A stretch of 28,540 nt of DNA, from assembly GCA_900313545.1 (NCBI GenBank), contig OMRS01000261.1, positions 1-28,540 on the forward strand. Direction: 5' to 3'. The translations under genes and the position numbers were made by a program. Below the pieces are notes generated by a model that saw nothing but the letters and a program-made list of their open reading frames with translations, did not search any database and was not told the DNA's origin. Source of the DNA: an uncultured Eubacteriales bacterium. Lineage in GTDB: Bacteria > Bacillota_A > Clostridia > Christensenellales > Aristaeellaceae. Shown piece after piece: positions 1-7,878 of the stretch (positions are counted from its first letter, which is position 1; each line of letters begins with the position of its first letter).

Positions 1-43
1 CATTTTTTTCCTCCTGGTCAAAGAATCATAATGCGGAAGTATA
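1..43 (-). promoter_or_regulatory. Start codon, RBS and leader of an off-window minus-strand gene
   Basis: On the minus strand positions 3-1 read ATG, preceded by AGGAGG at 15-10 with a 6-nt A-only spacer, which is a very good ribosome binding site. A possible -10 box TATACT lies at 43-38, but I find no convincing -35 at the right distance. The gene itself lies left of the window, so its product cannot be named. It is transcribed divergently from the diguanylate cyclase gene. Confidence 0.55.
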
Positions 44-185
44 ACACAGGTGCGGAGCAAAGAAAAGAAAGCTATCTGCTGAAATCAAAGAAAAAAACCG
101 ACCTGACCATAAGGAACGGCACCCGGCGGTGTTTAGGAGGAGGGGAAAAGAGAGAGGGAAAAAAAGGAAGGCGTGATTCGTTTGT

Positions 186-214
186 TTGACATAAGGGCAA
201 AAAGGGTGTATACA
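186..214 (+). promoter_or_regulatory. Sigma-A type promoter of the diguanylate cyclase gene
   Basis: TTGACA at 186-191, a 17-nt spacer, and TATACA at 209-214. The -35 box matches the consensus and the spacing is ideal. It lies about 30 nt upstream of the start codon at 246. A purine-only tract (135-171) sits just upstream. Confidence 0.75.
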
Positions 215-245
215 ATACCAACAATCTGCTGAAAGGGAAATGTGA

Positions 246-1382
246 ATGGCGATAGCAATTCAAATCGAGCTTGATCTGCTGTGTCTGATCTTTCTGGTGG
301 TGATCGCCAATCAGTGTATCCGGAGTGTGAACCAGAAGCTCAACAGGGTGATCTTCAGAAACATCGTGCTGGGCATCATTGCCGCACTGACGCTGGACAT
401 CTTCTGGGTCCTGATTGATGGAAGGCAGTTTCCAGGCGTGATTATCCTCAACAAGCTGGTCAACGCTCTGTTTCTGTCCTGCGCCTCCAACCTGGGGTGC
501 CTGTGGTATCTGTACGTGCTGGAGTGCCTGCAGGCGCGTCTCTCCCGAAGGCGTATCCTTCTGGTCATGACGCCGGGCATCATCATGACCATCCTGAACC
601 TGCTGTCCATGAAGACCGGATGGGTTTTCTGTATCAACAGCGAAAACGTGTATATCCGGGGACCCCTGTTCTGGCTGCAGAGTCTGGTGTCCCTGGGTAC
701 GCTGCTGGTGTCCCTGCTGCATCTGGTCATCCGGGCGCTGCGCGGTGACACCGGGCTTCCAAGGGAGGATCTTCGGCGGCTGCTGTTCTTCTATATCCTC
801 CCGGTGGCGGGTACCCTGGCTGCCCTGCCCTTTCCCGGAATGCCGGGAACATGGACCTGCGGCGCCGTGTCGGTGCTGCTGATCTATATGGATGCACAGG
901 ACAGGGAGATCATCCGCGACGGACTGACGGGACTTAACAACCGCAAGATGCTGGAGGCGGTCTACGCGGACTACAACCACCAGATTTCGGACAGGAAAAA
1001 ACTGGTGGTATTCATGCTGGATCTCAATGCCTTCAAGGCGATCAACGACAATCTGGGGCATACCGTGGGCGATGAGGCCCTGATGGAGGTGGCGGTCATC
1101 CTGCGCTCCAGCGTGACGAACCTTCGGGGAACCGTGATGCGCTATGGCGGCGATGAATTCCTGATACTGGGATTTTTTGACTCGGACCAGGAGGTCCAGA
1201 AATTTGAGGACGGAATCCGGAGCCGGTTCCGGGAATGGAACGAGAAAAACCAGCGGAGCTATCTGCTTGAAACCAGCATCGGCAGACATGAGTGCGCCAG
1301 GGGGGAAAAGCTGATGGACGCCATTGCCCAGGCGGACGAGGAACTGTACCTGGAAAAGAAGAGGCTGAATGTGGGCCGATAA
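246..1382 (+). CDS. Membrane-bound GGDEF diguanylate cyclase
   Basis: A 378-residue protein predicted to make the second messenger c-di-GMP from two GTP. Roughly residues 1-215 are hydrophobic with about six or seven membrane segments and resemble the 7TM-type sensor regions found in front of signalling domains. The C-terminal GGDEF domain opens with DGLTGLNNR and has DLNAFKAINDNLGH and an intact GGDEF active site at residues 301-305. The usual RxxD inhibitory I-site just upstream is not present: the matching stretch reads NLRG, so product inhibition through that site is unlikely. No EAL or HD-GYP domain is attached. The ATG at 246 has AAAGGG about 8 nt upstream. It appears to be a single-gene unit with its own promoter and terminator. 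The activating signal is unknown. Confidence 0.9.
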   Translation: MAIAIQIELDLLCLIFLVVIANQCIRSVNQKLNRVIFRNIVLGIIAALTLDIFWVLIDGRQFPGVIILNKLVNALFLSCASNLGCLWYLYVLECLQARLSRRRILLVMTPGIIMTILNLLSMKTGWVFCINSENVYIRGPLFWLQSLVSLGTLLVSLLHLVIRALRGDTGLPREDLRRLLFFYILPVAGTLAALPFPGMPGTWTCGAVSVLLIYMDAQDREIIRDGLTGLNNRKMLEAVYADYNHQISDRKKLVVFMLDLNAFKAINDNLGHTVGDEALMEVAVILRSSVTNLRGTVMRYGGDEFLILGFFDSDQEVQKFEDGIRSRFREWNEKNQRSYLLETSIGRHECARGEKLMDAIAQADEELYLEKKRLNVGR

Positions 1383-1387
1383 CAACG

Positions 1388-1413
1388 AACCGGAGAAGGA
1401 ATCTTCTCCGGTT
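1388..1413. terminator. Bidirectional hairpin terminator between the GGDEF gene and argH
   Basis: A perfect 11-bp inverted repeat (AACCGGAGAAG / CTTCTCCGGTT) with a GAAT loop lies between two convergent genes, 5 nt after one stop codon and 8 nt from the other. The T-richness on either side is modest, so it may serve both strands weakly to moderately. Confidence 0.7.
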
Positions 1414-1421
1414 CAGCTGTA

Positions 1422-2816
1422 TTATTGAGGCATTCTTGCGCGAAGGGCGGCGACGCGGTCCTGTCCCAGACGGATCGCCTCTTCGGTCTGACGGGGAGCC
1501 GGACCGCCTTCCACGCTGCGCTGGGAGACGCACTGCGCAATGCTGCAGGCATCAAAGACATCCGCCTCAAACAGGGGAGAGTAGGTCCTCAGCTGCTCGA
1601 GGGTCAGGTCGAGGATGGCCAGACCCTTCTGCTCGCACTCAAGGACCATCCTGCCGATGACGGCGTGGGCATCCCGGAAGGGAAGCCCCTTTTTGACCAG
1701 GTAATCCGCGGCGTCGGTGGCATTGGTGAAGCCGCCGGCAGCACAGGCCGCCATCCGGCGGGTGTCAAAGGTGCAGGTGGACAGCATGGGCGTGAACACG
1801 GACAGCGCCTTGGTCAGGGTGTCCCGGGCGTCAAAGAGGGCTTCCTTGTCCTCCTGCATATCCTTGTTGTAGGCGAGGGGAAGGCCCTTCATGGTGGCAA
1901 GCAGGCCCATCAGGTCGCCGTAGACGCGGCCGGTCTTGCCCCGGGTGAGCTCGGCCATGTCGGGATTCTTCTTCTGGGGCATGATGGAGGAGCCGGTGGA
2001 ATAGGCGTCGTCCATGATCACAAAGCGGAACTCATGGCTGTTCCAGAGGATCAGCTCCTCGCAGAAGCGGGACAGGTGCATCATGGCCACGCTGGCGCTG
2101 TAGAGATAATCGAGGATGAAATCCCGATCCGACACGCCGTCCAGGCTGTTGTGGGTGATGTCGGCGAAGCCCAGCTCCCCGGCCACCATCCGCCGGTCCA
2201 GAGGGTAGGTGGTGCCGGCAAGGGCGCCGCTGCCCAGAGGACAGACATTGGCATGGTCCGCGGTGACCAGCATCCGGTCGGCATCGCGCAGGAACATTTC
2301 CAGGTAGGCAAGCAGGTGATGGGCCAGGGTGACGGGCTGCGCCCGCTGCAGATGGGTATAGCCCGGCATGAAGCTGTCCGTGTGCTGCGCAGCCAGCCGC
2401 AGCAGCACGTCGCACAGTTCCAGCAGCATTCCGCAGGATTCGCGGGCAATTCGGCGAACATACAGCCGCGCGTCCAGAGCGACCTGGTCATTGCGGCTGC
2501 GCCCGGTGTGCAGCCGCTTTCCCGCTTCGCCGATGCGCTCGGTCAGGAGCTGCTCGATGTTCATGTGGATGTCTTCCGCGTCCAGACGGAAGGTGACGTG
2601 CCCCTCCTCGATATCGCGAAGGATCCCCTGAAGGCCTTCAATAATGGCCTGGGCGTCCTCCCGGGGAATGATCCCCTGGCTGCCCAGCATCCGCGCATGG
2701 GCGATGGAACCGGTGATATCCTCCCGGTACAGCCGCTGGTCGAAGGTGATGGAGGAATGGAAATCATCCACCAGGGTATCGGTGGTCTTTTCAAAACGTC
2801 CGCCCCAGAGTTTCAT
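1422..2816 (-). CDS. argH: Argininosuccinate lyase
   Basis: A 464-residue enzyme of the fumarase/aspartase superfamily. It splits argininosuccinate into arginine and fumarate in the last step of arginine synthesis. It starts MKLWGGRF, typical of ArgH, and carries the superfamily signature GSSIMPQKKNP near residues 275-285 plus the TGRSRNDQVALD region. The length is normal for the family. argG is not next to it, so the arginine genes are scattered. The start is forced: on this strand an in-frame TGA lies at 2864-2862, and no ATG, GTG or TTG in this frame lies between it and 2816. The strong SD AAAGGAGG at 2862-2855 is therefore 38 nt away, with a hairpin between (see the leader entry). Confidence 0.97.
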   Translation of the reverse strand: MKLWGGRFEKTTDTLVDDFHSSITFDQRLYREDITGSIAHARMLGSQGIIPREDAQAIIEGLQGILRDIEEGHVTFRLDAEDIHMNIEQLLTERIGEAGKRLHTGRSRNDQVALDARLYVRRIARESCGMLLELCDVLLRLAAQHTDSFMPGYTHLQRAQPVTLAHHLLAYLEMFLRDADRMLVTADHANVCPLGSGALAGTTYPLDRRMVAGELGFADITHNSLDGVSDRDFILDYLYSASVAMMHLSRFCEELILWNSHEFRFVIMDDAYSTGSSIMPQKKNPDMAELTRGKTGRVYGDLMGLLATMKGLPLAYNKDMQEDKEALFDARDTLTKALSVFTPMLSTCTFDTRRMAACAAGGFTNATDAADYLVKKGLPFRDAHAVIGRMVLECEQKGLAILDLTLEQLRTYSPLFEADVFDACSIAQCVSQRSVEGGPAPRQTEEAIRLGQDRVAALRARMPQ

Positions 2817-2863
2817 GATGTGGTTCTGCGGGAAGGCACTGAGGCATCCCGCAACCTCCTTTC
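2817..2863 (-). promoter_or_regulatory. argH leader: distant SD, hairpin and overlapping short ORF
   Basis: On the minus strand a perfect SD (AAAGGAGG, 2862-2855) is followed at once by TTGCGGG (2854-2848), which pairs with CCCGCAG (2832-2826); AACCACATC then leads to the argH ATG at 2816. No other SD precedes that ATG. If the hairpin folds, the effective SD-ATG gap is 9 nt. Alternatively the SD drives an 18-codon ORF (ATG 2847, TGA 2793-2791) in another frame that overlaps the argH start, which could couple translation. A second hairpin (arms TCAGGGC / GCCCTGA) lies upstream in the same leader. Confidence 0.5.
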
Positions 2864-2907
2864 ATCTGTCAGGGCGGACGGCGGGCGCCGGCCCTGAAAT
2901 TTTCGCC

Positions 2908-2936
2908 ATTATAGATGAAGATTCGGGGAAATACAA
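2908..2936 (-). promoter_or_regulatory. Sigma-A type promoter of argH
   Basis: On the minus strand, TTGTAT (2936-2931), 17-nt spacer, TATAAT (2913-2908). It predicts an mRNA start near 2901 and a leader of about 85 nt before argH. It is arranged back to back with the ruvC promoter. Confidence 0.75.
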
Positions 2937-3029
2937 TCTCGGAGGACGGGAATTCCGCCGGAAGGTCACGAAGAGGGAAAGGGCGGGGCATTTGCCGCAA
3001 GATGCGCGCTGACGGTGCGCCCCGCTGAA

Positions 3030-3058
3030 TTGACACTCCCGGTGAATTGCGATAAACT
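3030..3058 (+). promoter_or_regulatory. Sigma-A type promoter of ruvCAB
   Basis: TTGACA (3030-3035), 17-nt spacer, TAAACT (3053-3058). Transcription would begin near 3065, about 18 nt before the chosen ruvC start at 3083. This argues against the alternative TTG at 3065. I saw no SOS (LexA) box by eye. Confidence 0.75.
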
Positions 3059-3082
3059 CAACCTTTGATTGGAGTGAAGCCA

Positions 3083-3577
3083 TTGAGAATTCTTGGAATA
3101 GACCCGGGCCTGGCCATCATGGGCTGGGGAATCATCGAGGTGGACAATTACCGGGAGCGCCTGGTTCAGTACGGCGCCCTGCTGACCTATCCGAAGGACA
3201 CCTTTCCGACCCGGCTGCTGAGCCTCCAGAAGGGCGTCAGGAGCCTTCTGGACACTTTCCGGCCGGACGAGATCGCCTTTGAGGAGCTCTTCTTTTCAAA
3301 AAACGTCACCACGGGAATCCAGGTGGGCGGGGCCAGGGGCATCGCCCTGGCGGTCTGCCGGGATTACACGGACCGGCTTTTTGAGTACACACCCATGCAG
3401 ATCAAGCAGGCGGTGGTGGGACACGGCGGCGCGGACAAGCATCAGGTCCAGGCGATGGTCCGCATTCTGCTGGGTCTCAGCGAGATTCCAAAACCGGATG
3501 ATGCCGCGGACGCGGTGGCCTGCGCCATCTGCCATGCCCATACGGGCGTGGGCAGGGATACGTTTCGAATCAGGTAG
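3083..3577 (+). CDS. ruvC: Holliday junction endonuclease RuvC
   Basis: A 164-residue nuclease that cuts four-way recombination junctions moved by RuvAB. The acidic catalytic set is visible: D7 in GIDPG, E67 in FEEL, and D140 and D143 in DDAADA near the C-terminus. The start is taken as TTG at 3083 (protein begins MRILGIDPG), with GGAG at 3071-3074 and an 8-nt spacer. The upstream TTG at 3065 would add six residues but sits at the predicted mRNA start and has no SD. It is followed 11 nt later by ruvA, forming a ruvC-ruvA-ruvB operon. Confidence 0.96.
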   Translation: MRILGIDPGLAIMGWGIIEVDNYRERLVQYGALLTYPKDTFPTRLLSLQKGVRSLLDTFRPDEIAFEELFFSKNVTTGIQVGGARGIALAVCRDYTDRLFEYTPMQIKQAVVGHGGADKHQVQAMVRILLGLSEIPKPDDAADAVACAICHAHTGVGRDTFRIR

Positions 3578-3588
3578 GGGGACAGAAC

Positions 3589-4185
3589 ATGATCGATTTT
3601 ATCGAGGGAACCGTCGCGGACAAGGGTGCGGGCCAGGTGGTGATCAGCGCCGGAGGCGTAGGCTTTCTGCTGGCCTGCTCCAACAGCACCGCGGCAAGTG
3701 CGCCCTCCACCGGTGAAAAATGGAAATGCTACACGGTCCTCAATGTCCGGGAGGATGCCATGGAGCTCTTCGGCTTTGCCAGCCGGCAGGAGCGGCAGAT
3801 GTTCAGGCGGCTGTGCATGGTTTCCGGCGTGGGCGCAAAGACCGCGCTGGCGATCCTGTCCACGCTGCCCCTCAAGAATCTCTCCCTGGCCATCGCCACG
3901 GAGGACGTCAGCAGCATCTCCAGGGCGCCGGGGGTTGGCAAAAAGACCGCCCAGCGGATCGTGCTGGAGCTCAAGGACAAGATGGAGGAGCGGGACTTTG
4001 CGGGTACCGCCGCAGCCCCGGCGGCACGGCCGGCGGGAAATCTGGAAGCCGAGGCCCAGCAGGCGCTTCAGGCCCTGGGGTACACCCCGGCCGAAGCTGC
4101 CAGGGCGCTGAGCCAGGTGGCGGGCCAGGCCGGGGATGTGGGCCAGCTGGTGACCCTGGCGCTGCGCACGATGGCGTCCATGTGA
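3589..4185 (+). CDS. ruvA: Holliday junction DNA helicase subunit RuvA
   Basis: A 198-residue protein that forms the tetramer holding the Holliday junction open and recruits the RuvB motor. The N-terminal OB-fold begins MIDFIEGTV. The two helix-hairpin-helix motifs are visible in the middle (GVGAKTALAIL and GVGKKTAQRIVLELK). A short Ala/Pro-rich linker precedes the C-terminal RuvB-binding domain (QALQALGYTPAEA). The length is typical. It follows ruvC by 11 nt and precedes ruvB by 79 nt, transcribed in one direction with no terminator between. Confidence 0.96.
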   Translation: MIDFIEGTVADKGAGQVVISAGGVGFLLACSNSTAASAPSTGEKWKCYTVLNVREDAMELFGFASRQERQMFRRLCMVSGVGAKTALAILSTLPLKNLSLAIATEDVSSISRAPGVGKKTAQRIVLELKDKMEERDFAGTAAAPAARPAGNLEAEAQQALQALGYTPAEAARALSQVAGQAGDVGQLVTLALRTMASM

Positions 4186-4264
4186 CGGGGGACAACAAGA
4201 GGAACGGTCGGGGAAAGGAGCCTGTGCTGCCGCAGCGTGACACGGGGCACATGAAGGAAACGAG

Positions 4265-5296
4265 ATGAACGAGGAAGAAAGAGTTGTGACGTCAGGCTTC
4301 CGGGAGGGAGAGGACGAGCAGGAGGGAAGCCTGCGCCCTCACAGCCTGTCGGAGTACGTGGGACAGCAGGCGGTCAAGGACAGCCTGAATGTCTATATCC
4401 AGGCGGCCCGGGACCGGAAGGAGGCCCTGGACCATATCCTGCTTTACGGGCCGCCGGGCCTTGGAAAGACCACGCTGGCCGGCATTGTGGCCGCGGAAAT
4501 GGGACAGAACATCCGCATCACCTCCGGACCGGCCATCGAGCGGGCGGGGGACCTGGCCAGCATTCTCACCAATCTTTCCGCGGGGGATGTGCTGTTCATT
4601 GATGAGATCCATCGCCTCTCCCATTCGGTGGAGGAGGTGCTGTATCCGGCCATGGAGGACTATGCGCTGGATATCATGATCGGAAAAGGGCCCAGCGCCC
4701 GGAGCATCCGGCTGGACCTGCCCCGCTTCACCCTGATAGGTGCCACCACCCGGGCGGGATCGCTGGCGGCGCCGCTGCGGGACCGCTTTGGCATCATCTA
4801 CCGCCTTCAGATGTACTCCACCGAGGAACTGATGAAGATCCTTCACCACTCGGCGGGGGTGCTGAATGTGCAGTATGAGGAGGACGGCATCAGGGAGCTG
4901 GCGCGGCGGAGCCGCGGCACGCCCCGGATTGTCAACCGGCTGCTGCGCAGGGTCCGGGACTATGCCCAGGTCCGGGGCAACGGCGTCATCACCTGTCCCA
5001 TCGCCAGGGAATCCCTTGCCCTCATGGATATTGACGAACTGGGCCTGGACAGGACGGACCGGGCGGTGCTGGACACCATGATGCGCAAGTTCAAGGGACG
5101 CCCGGTGGGTCTGGATACCCTGGCGGCCACCACGGGAGAGGATGCCGTGACCCTGGAGGACGTGGTGGAGCCCTACCTCATGCAGCTGGGGTTTGTCATG
5201 CGGACCCCCCGGGGACGCGTCTGCACCCAGGCGGCCTATGAACACATGAAGATCCCGTATCCGGGAGAGACGCAGACCACTCTTTTCAGCAACTGA
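4265..5296 (+). CDS. ruvB: Holliday junction branch migration ATPase RuvB
   Basis: A 343-residue AAA+ motor that drives branch migration with RuvA. The Walker A motif GPPGLGKTT is at residues 62-70, Walker B has DE at 113-114 (LFIDEIH), and the sensor/arginine-finger region appears as GATTRAG and LRDRFG. The C-terminal winged helix ends normally. The ATG at 4265 has AAGGAAACGAG directly upstream. An earlier SD-like AAAGGAG and a short in-frame run of codons lie in the 79-nt gap after ruvA, but no separate gene is convincing there. It ends the ruv operon, and a strong terminator follows 3 nt after the stop. Confidence 0.97.
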   Translation: MNEEERVVTSGFREGEDEQEGSLRPHSLSEYVGQQAVKDSLNVYIQAARDRKEALDHILLYGPPGLGKTTLAGIVAAEMGQNIRITSGPAIERAGDLASILTNLSAGDVLFIDEIHRLSHSVEEVLYPAMEDYALDIMIGKGPSARSIRLDLPRFTLIGATTRAGSLAAPLRDRFGIIYRLQMYSTEELMKILHHSAGVLNVQYEEDGIRELARRSRGTPRIVNRLLRRVRDYAQVRGNGVITCPIARESLALMDIDELGLDRTDRAVLDTMMRKFKGRPVGLDTLAATTGEDAVTLEDVVEPYLMQLGFVMRTPRGRVCTQAAYEHMKIPYPGETQTTLFSN

Positions 5297-5299
5297 CCG

Positions 5300-5326
5300 A
5301 CTGCTGCGCCCTGCAGCAGTTTTTTT
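5300..5326 (+). terminator. Intrinsic terminator after ruvB
   Basis: Perfect 8-bp stem ACTGCTGC / GCAGCAGT (5300-5307 and 5313-5320) with a GCCCT loop, running straight into seven T residues. It separates the ruv operon from queA. Confidence 0.9.
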
Positions 5327-5364
5327 GACCGAGTGAACCGGCTTTGGCCGGCAGAGGAACCAAG

Positions 5365-6435
5365 ATGAAAACCAGCGATTTTTTCTACGATCTTCCACAG
5401 GAGCAGATTGCCCAGACCCCCGCGGAACCCCGGGATTCAAGCCGCCTGCTGGTGGTCAACGGCACGGACGGCCCCCTGGAGCACCGGATCTTCCGGGATG
5501 TCACCGATTACCTGGAACCCGGGGATGTCCTGGTGGTCAACGAGACCCGCGTGATTCCCGCGCGCCTGATCGGGTCCCGGGAGGAAACCGGCGGGGCCAT
5601 GGAGTTTCTGCTGCTTCGGCGCATCGACTATACGGACTGGGAGGTGATCGTCCGGCCCGGCAGAAGGGCCCGGCCCGGCGTCCGGTTCCAGTTTGGAGAC
5701 GGCCAGCTCAGGGCACAGGTGCTCACCGTCCAGGAGGACGGCAACCGGACGGTGCGCTTTGAATGGGAGGGCGTCTTTGAAGAGGTGCTTGACCGCCTGG
5801 GGAAAATGCCTCTTCCGCCCTATATCCACGAGCAGCTCAAGGACCGGGAACGCTACCAGACGGTCTATGCCCGTGTGGACGGAAGCGCGGCGGCGCCCAC
5901 GGCGGGGCTGCATTTCACCCCGGAGCTGATGGAGCGGATCCGCGGCATGGGCGTGGACATCGTTCCGGTACTGCTGCACGTGGGCCTGGGGACCTTCCGC
6001 CCCGTCAAGGTGGACGACGTGGAGAACCACCTGATGCACAGCGAATACTACGAGGTGACTCCGGAGGCGGCGCAGCGCATCAACGCGGCCCGGGACGGGG
6101 GACACCGGGTGGTGGCGGTGGGAACCACCAGCGTCCGGACCCTGGAGACGGTGGCGGACGACCGGGGTTATATCCATCCGGGAAAGGGCTTTACCCGGAT
6201 ATTCATCTATCCCGGGGTGCCGGTGCGTTCCTTTGACCGGCTGATCACCAATTTCCACCTGCCGGAGAGCACGCTTCTCATGCTGGTTTCCGCCATTGTG
6301 GGACGGGACCGGATGCTTTCCGTGTACCACACGGCGGTGCAGGAGGGCTACCGCTTCTTCAGCTTCGGGGACGCGATGCTGATCCTCCAGGACCGGCCGA
6401 AGGTTCCCGGGGGAACCGGGGAGGCACAGGCATGA
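5365..6435 (+). CDS. queA: S-adenosylmethionine:tRNA ribosyltransferase-isomerase QueA
   Basis: A 356-residue enzyme of the queuosine pathway. It transfers the ribosyl part of SAM to preQ1-modified tRNA to form epoxyqueuosine. Recognisable blocks are [11 protein letters not shown] and AQTPAEPRD at the start, the middle block [20 protein letters not shown], and [16 protein letters not shown] near the end. The ATG at 5365 is chosen because GAGG lies 7 nt upstream; an upstream in-frame TTG at 5344 falls inside a small hairpin and has no SD. The stop codon overlaps the next gene's start (ATGA at 6432-6435), so the two are probably translationally coupled. tgt, its pathway partner, lies about 5 kb downstream. 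Confidence 0.96.
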   Translation: MKTSDFFYDLPQEQIAQTPAEPRDSSRLLVVNGTDGPLEHRIFRDVTDYLEPGDVLVVNETRVIPARLIGSREETGGAMEFLLLRRIDYTDWEVIVRPGRRARPGVRFQFGDGQLRAQVLTVQEDGNRTVRFEWEGVFEEVLDRLGKMPLPPYIHEQLKDRERYQTVYARVDGSAAAPTAGLHFTPELMERIRGMGVDIVPVLLHVGLGTFRPVKVDDVENHLMHSEYYEVTPEAAQRINAARDGGHRVVAVGTTSVRTLETVADDRGYIHPGKGFTRIFIYPGVPVRSFDRLITNFHLPESTLLMLVSAIVGRDRMLSVYHTAVQEGYRFFSFGDAMLILQDRPKVPGGTGEAQA

Positions 6436-7256
6436 TCTGGCTTCTTCTCGCTGTGCTGATGAGCGCATCCATCTCCATGATCATGCGCACGGCCCAGAAA
6501 AGCGGCGCCCGCGGCATCGGCCTTGTGGCCTGCAACTATATCGGCTGTGTGCTGCTGGGACTGACGGGAACCCTGCGTTCCGGGGCGGGCGCTCTGGAAG
6601 GGCTGTCGTTCACGCTGGGGCTGGGGGCCTTGACCGGAGCCATGTTCCTGCTGTCGTTTCTGCTGCTGAACCTGAACGTGGAGAAAAACGGCGTGGTGGT
6701 CTCGTCCACCTTCATGAGACTGGGCCTGGTGGTCTCCCTCCTTCTGTCGGCGGTGCTGTTTCATGAGGTGCCGCGTGCCTGGCAGGTGGCGGGAATCCTG
6801 ATTGCCGTTTTTGCCATCCTGCTCCTCAATGAAAAGGGCGGGACCCGGAAGATGGTCCCCCTGCTTGTGCTCATGGCCACCGCGGGCCTGTCGGACAGCA
6901 TGCCCAAGGTGTTTGAGGCGAAAGGGGCAGCTGCGGCCCAGCCCCTGTTTCTGACGGTGGTCTTCGGCTGCGCCCTGGTCATCGGGGGACTTGTCATTCT
7001 TCTGAGGGGAGAGCGGGTCGGCGTGAGGCACCTGCTCTTTGGGCTGCTGCTCTCCCTGCCCAACTACTTCTCCTCCCGGTTTTTCATGAAGGCCCTCATG
7101 GAAGTCCCCTCGGCCGTGGCCTTTCCGGTCTACAGCGCCGGAACGATCATGGTGGTCACCCTGCTGGGAAGGGTCCTGTTTCAGGAACGGCTGGGCCGCA
7201 GACAGCAGGCGGCCATGGCCCTGTTTGCCCTGTCCCTGGTGCTTCTGAACCTGTGA
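6432..7256 (+). CDS. DMT/EamA-type membrane transporter coupled to queA
   Basis: A 274-residue, very hydrophobic protein with about nine or ten membrane helices, beginning [19 protein letters not shown]. The helix pattern with two similar halves, and the C-terminal helix pairs ([24 protein letters not shown]), resemble the drug/metabolite transporter (EamA) superfamily. Its ATG overlaps the queA stop (ATGA), which implies coupled expression. Substrate cannot be read from sequence. Given the overlap with queA, import of a queuosine precursor such as preQ1 or queuine is a testable idea, but this is inference only. Confidence 0.75.
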   Translation: MIWLLLAVLMSASISMIMRTAQKSGARGIGLVACNYIGCVLLGLTGTLRSGAGALEGLSFTLGLGALTGAMFLLSFLLLNLNVEKNGVVVSSTFMRLGLVVSLLLSAVLFHEVPRAWQVAGILIAVFAILLLNEKGGTRKMVPLLVLMATAGLSDSMPKVFEAKGAAAAQPLFLTVVFGCALVIGGLVILLRGERVGVRHLLFGLLLSLPNYFSSRFFMKALMEVPSAVAFPVYSAGTIMVVTLLGRVLFQERLGRRQQAAMALFALSLVLLNL

Positions 7257-7284
7257 AAACCGGCATATTTTCCACAGTATATGA

Positions 7285-7344
7285 ACATCTTGTTACAGAT
7301 GTGACATAATATGTTAAATTTATTAATTTTTTATTAAATTTAAC
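7285..7344. promoter_or_regulatory. AT-rich region with two inverted repeats upstream of the Cna-B-like gene
   Basis: A sharply AT-rich stretch (about 7262-7390) in otherwise GC-rich DNA. It holds ACATCT-6 nt-AGATGT (7285-7302) and GTTAAATTTA-12 nt-TAAATTTAAC (7313-7322 / 7335-7344). These look like regulator binding sites or a curved promoter region. Several TA-rich hexamers could act as -10 boxes, for example TTGCGT-17-TATTTT from 7354, but none stands out. Confidence 0.4.
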
Positions 7345-7438
7345 TTATATCCCTTGCGTATATACAAAAAATATGTTATTTTCCAATCCGAGAGGAACAA
7401 GTAACTTCGGTTATTTGCAAAGAGGGGTTGGAAATTTC

Positions 7439-7822
7439 ATGAAGGCGCGAGTGACGCTGCTCGCTGCCTTGGCACTGGTTTTGCTGGTCTTGACTGCGGG
7501 GGCGGAGGAGACCACCACTCTGTGTGTCACCAGCGTATGGCAGGGGGGCTTTGGCGGGGAACTGAAGCTGACGCTGTACGCGGACGGGAAACGTGTGGAT
7601 CCGCAGCCGGAGTACGATGTTTCAGGGGACGAATACATCTATCGGGACCTTCCGAGGTATACGGAAAACGGCAAAAGGATCGTCTACAGTGTCAAGGAGC
7701 GGTATTTTGAGGGCTATACGGCGATGTATGTCAACAAGAAGCCCCATTATGCGGACACCAGGCGGGTCTATGACCGCGGGGTAATCATCAATCGCGCCAT
7801 GGATTACTATGCCCGTGACTGA
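7439..7822 (+). CDS. Small secreted protein with a single Cna-B-like domain
   Basis: A 127-residue protein. Residues 1 to about 22 form a classic signal peptide (MKAR, a Leu/Ala-rich core, then TAGA and EE), so it is exported. The mature part looks like one Cna-B type beta-sandwich: a VTSVW first strand, LTLYADGKRV, YIYRDLPRYTENGKRIVYSVKE, and GYTAMYVNKK. There is no LPxTG sorting signal, C-terminal helix or charged tail, so it is probably released or held by another protein. The lysine usually found in the first strand of isopeptide-forming Cna-B domains appears to be replaced (SVW), so an internal isopeptide bond is doubtful. The ATG at 7439 is chosen for the signal peptide; the RBS (GAGGGG, 7422-7427) is further away than ideal. 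The gene stands alone with its own terminator. Confidence 0.65.
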   Translation: MKARVTLLAALALVLLVLTAGAEETTTLCVTSVWQGGFGGELKLTLYADGKRVDPQPEYDVSGDEYIYRDLPRYTENGKRIVYSVKERYFEGYTAMYVNKKPHYADTRRVYDRGVIINRAMDYYARD

Positions 7823-7830
7823 AAAGCAGA

Positions 7831-7873
7831 AGCGGCTCATGCACCGGATATCCGGGCATGAGCCGCTTTTTTT
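7831..7873 (+). terminator. Strong intrinsic terminator after the Cna-B-like gene
   Basis: A perfect 12-bp stem AGCGGCTCATGC / GCATGAGCCGCT (7831-7842 and 7856-7867), with a further CCGGATATCCGG palindrome in the loop, then seven T residues. It ends 5 nt before the stop codon of the convergent ATPase gene and may work weakly in reverse because of the AAAA on its left side. Confidence 0.9.
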
Positions 7874-7878
7874 GGGCT

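Noticed and set aside
74..234. 11-nt direct repeat ATCTGCTGAAA at 74-84 and 224-234
   Set aside because: Short, not flanking an element, and plausible by chance.
72..1385. 437-codon minus-strand ORF opposite the GGDEF gene
   Set aside because: It lies antisense to a clear gene; its Gln/His-rich translation has no recognisable domain and reflects the GC-rich codon pattern of the real frame.
1425..2897. 490-codon plus-strand ORF opposite argH
   Set aside because: Antisense to argH, low-complexity Gly/His/Gln-rich, no RBS or domain.
4205..4268. Short ORF or a fourth hairpin-bridged SD before ruvB
   Set aside because: AAAGGAG and a weak hairpin occur, but ruvB has a usable local SD (AAGGAAACGAG), and the short ORF has poor spacing and no clear identity.
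4292..5440. 382-codon minus-strand ORF opposite ruvB
   Set aside because: Shadow of ruvB and the start of queA; crosses a terminator and has no family features.
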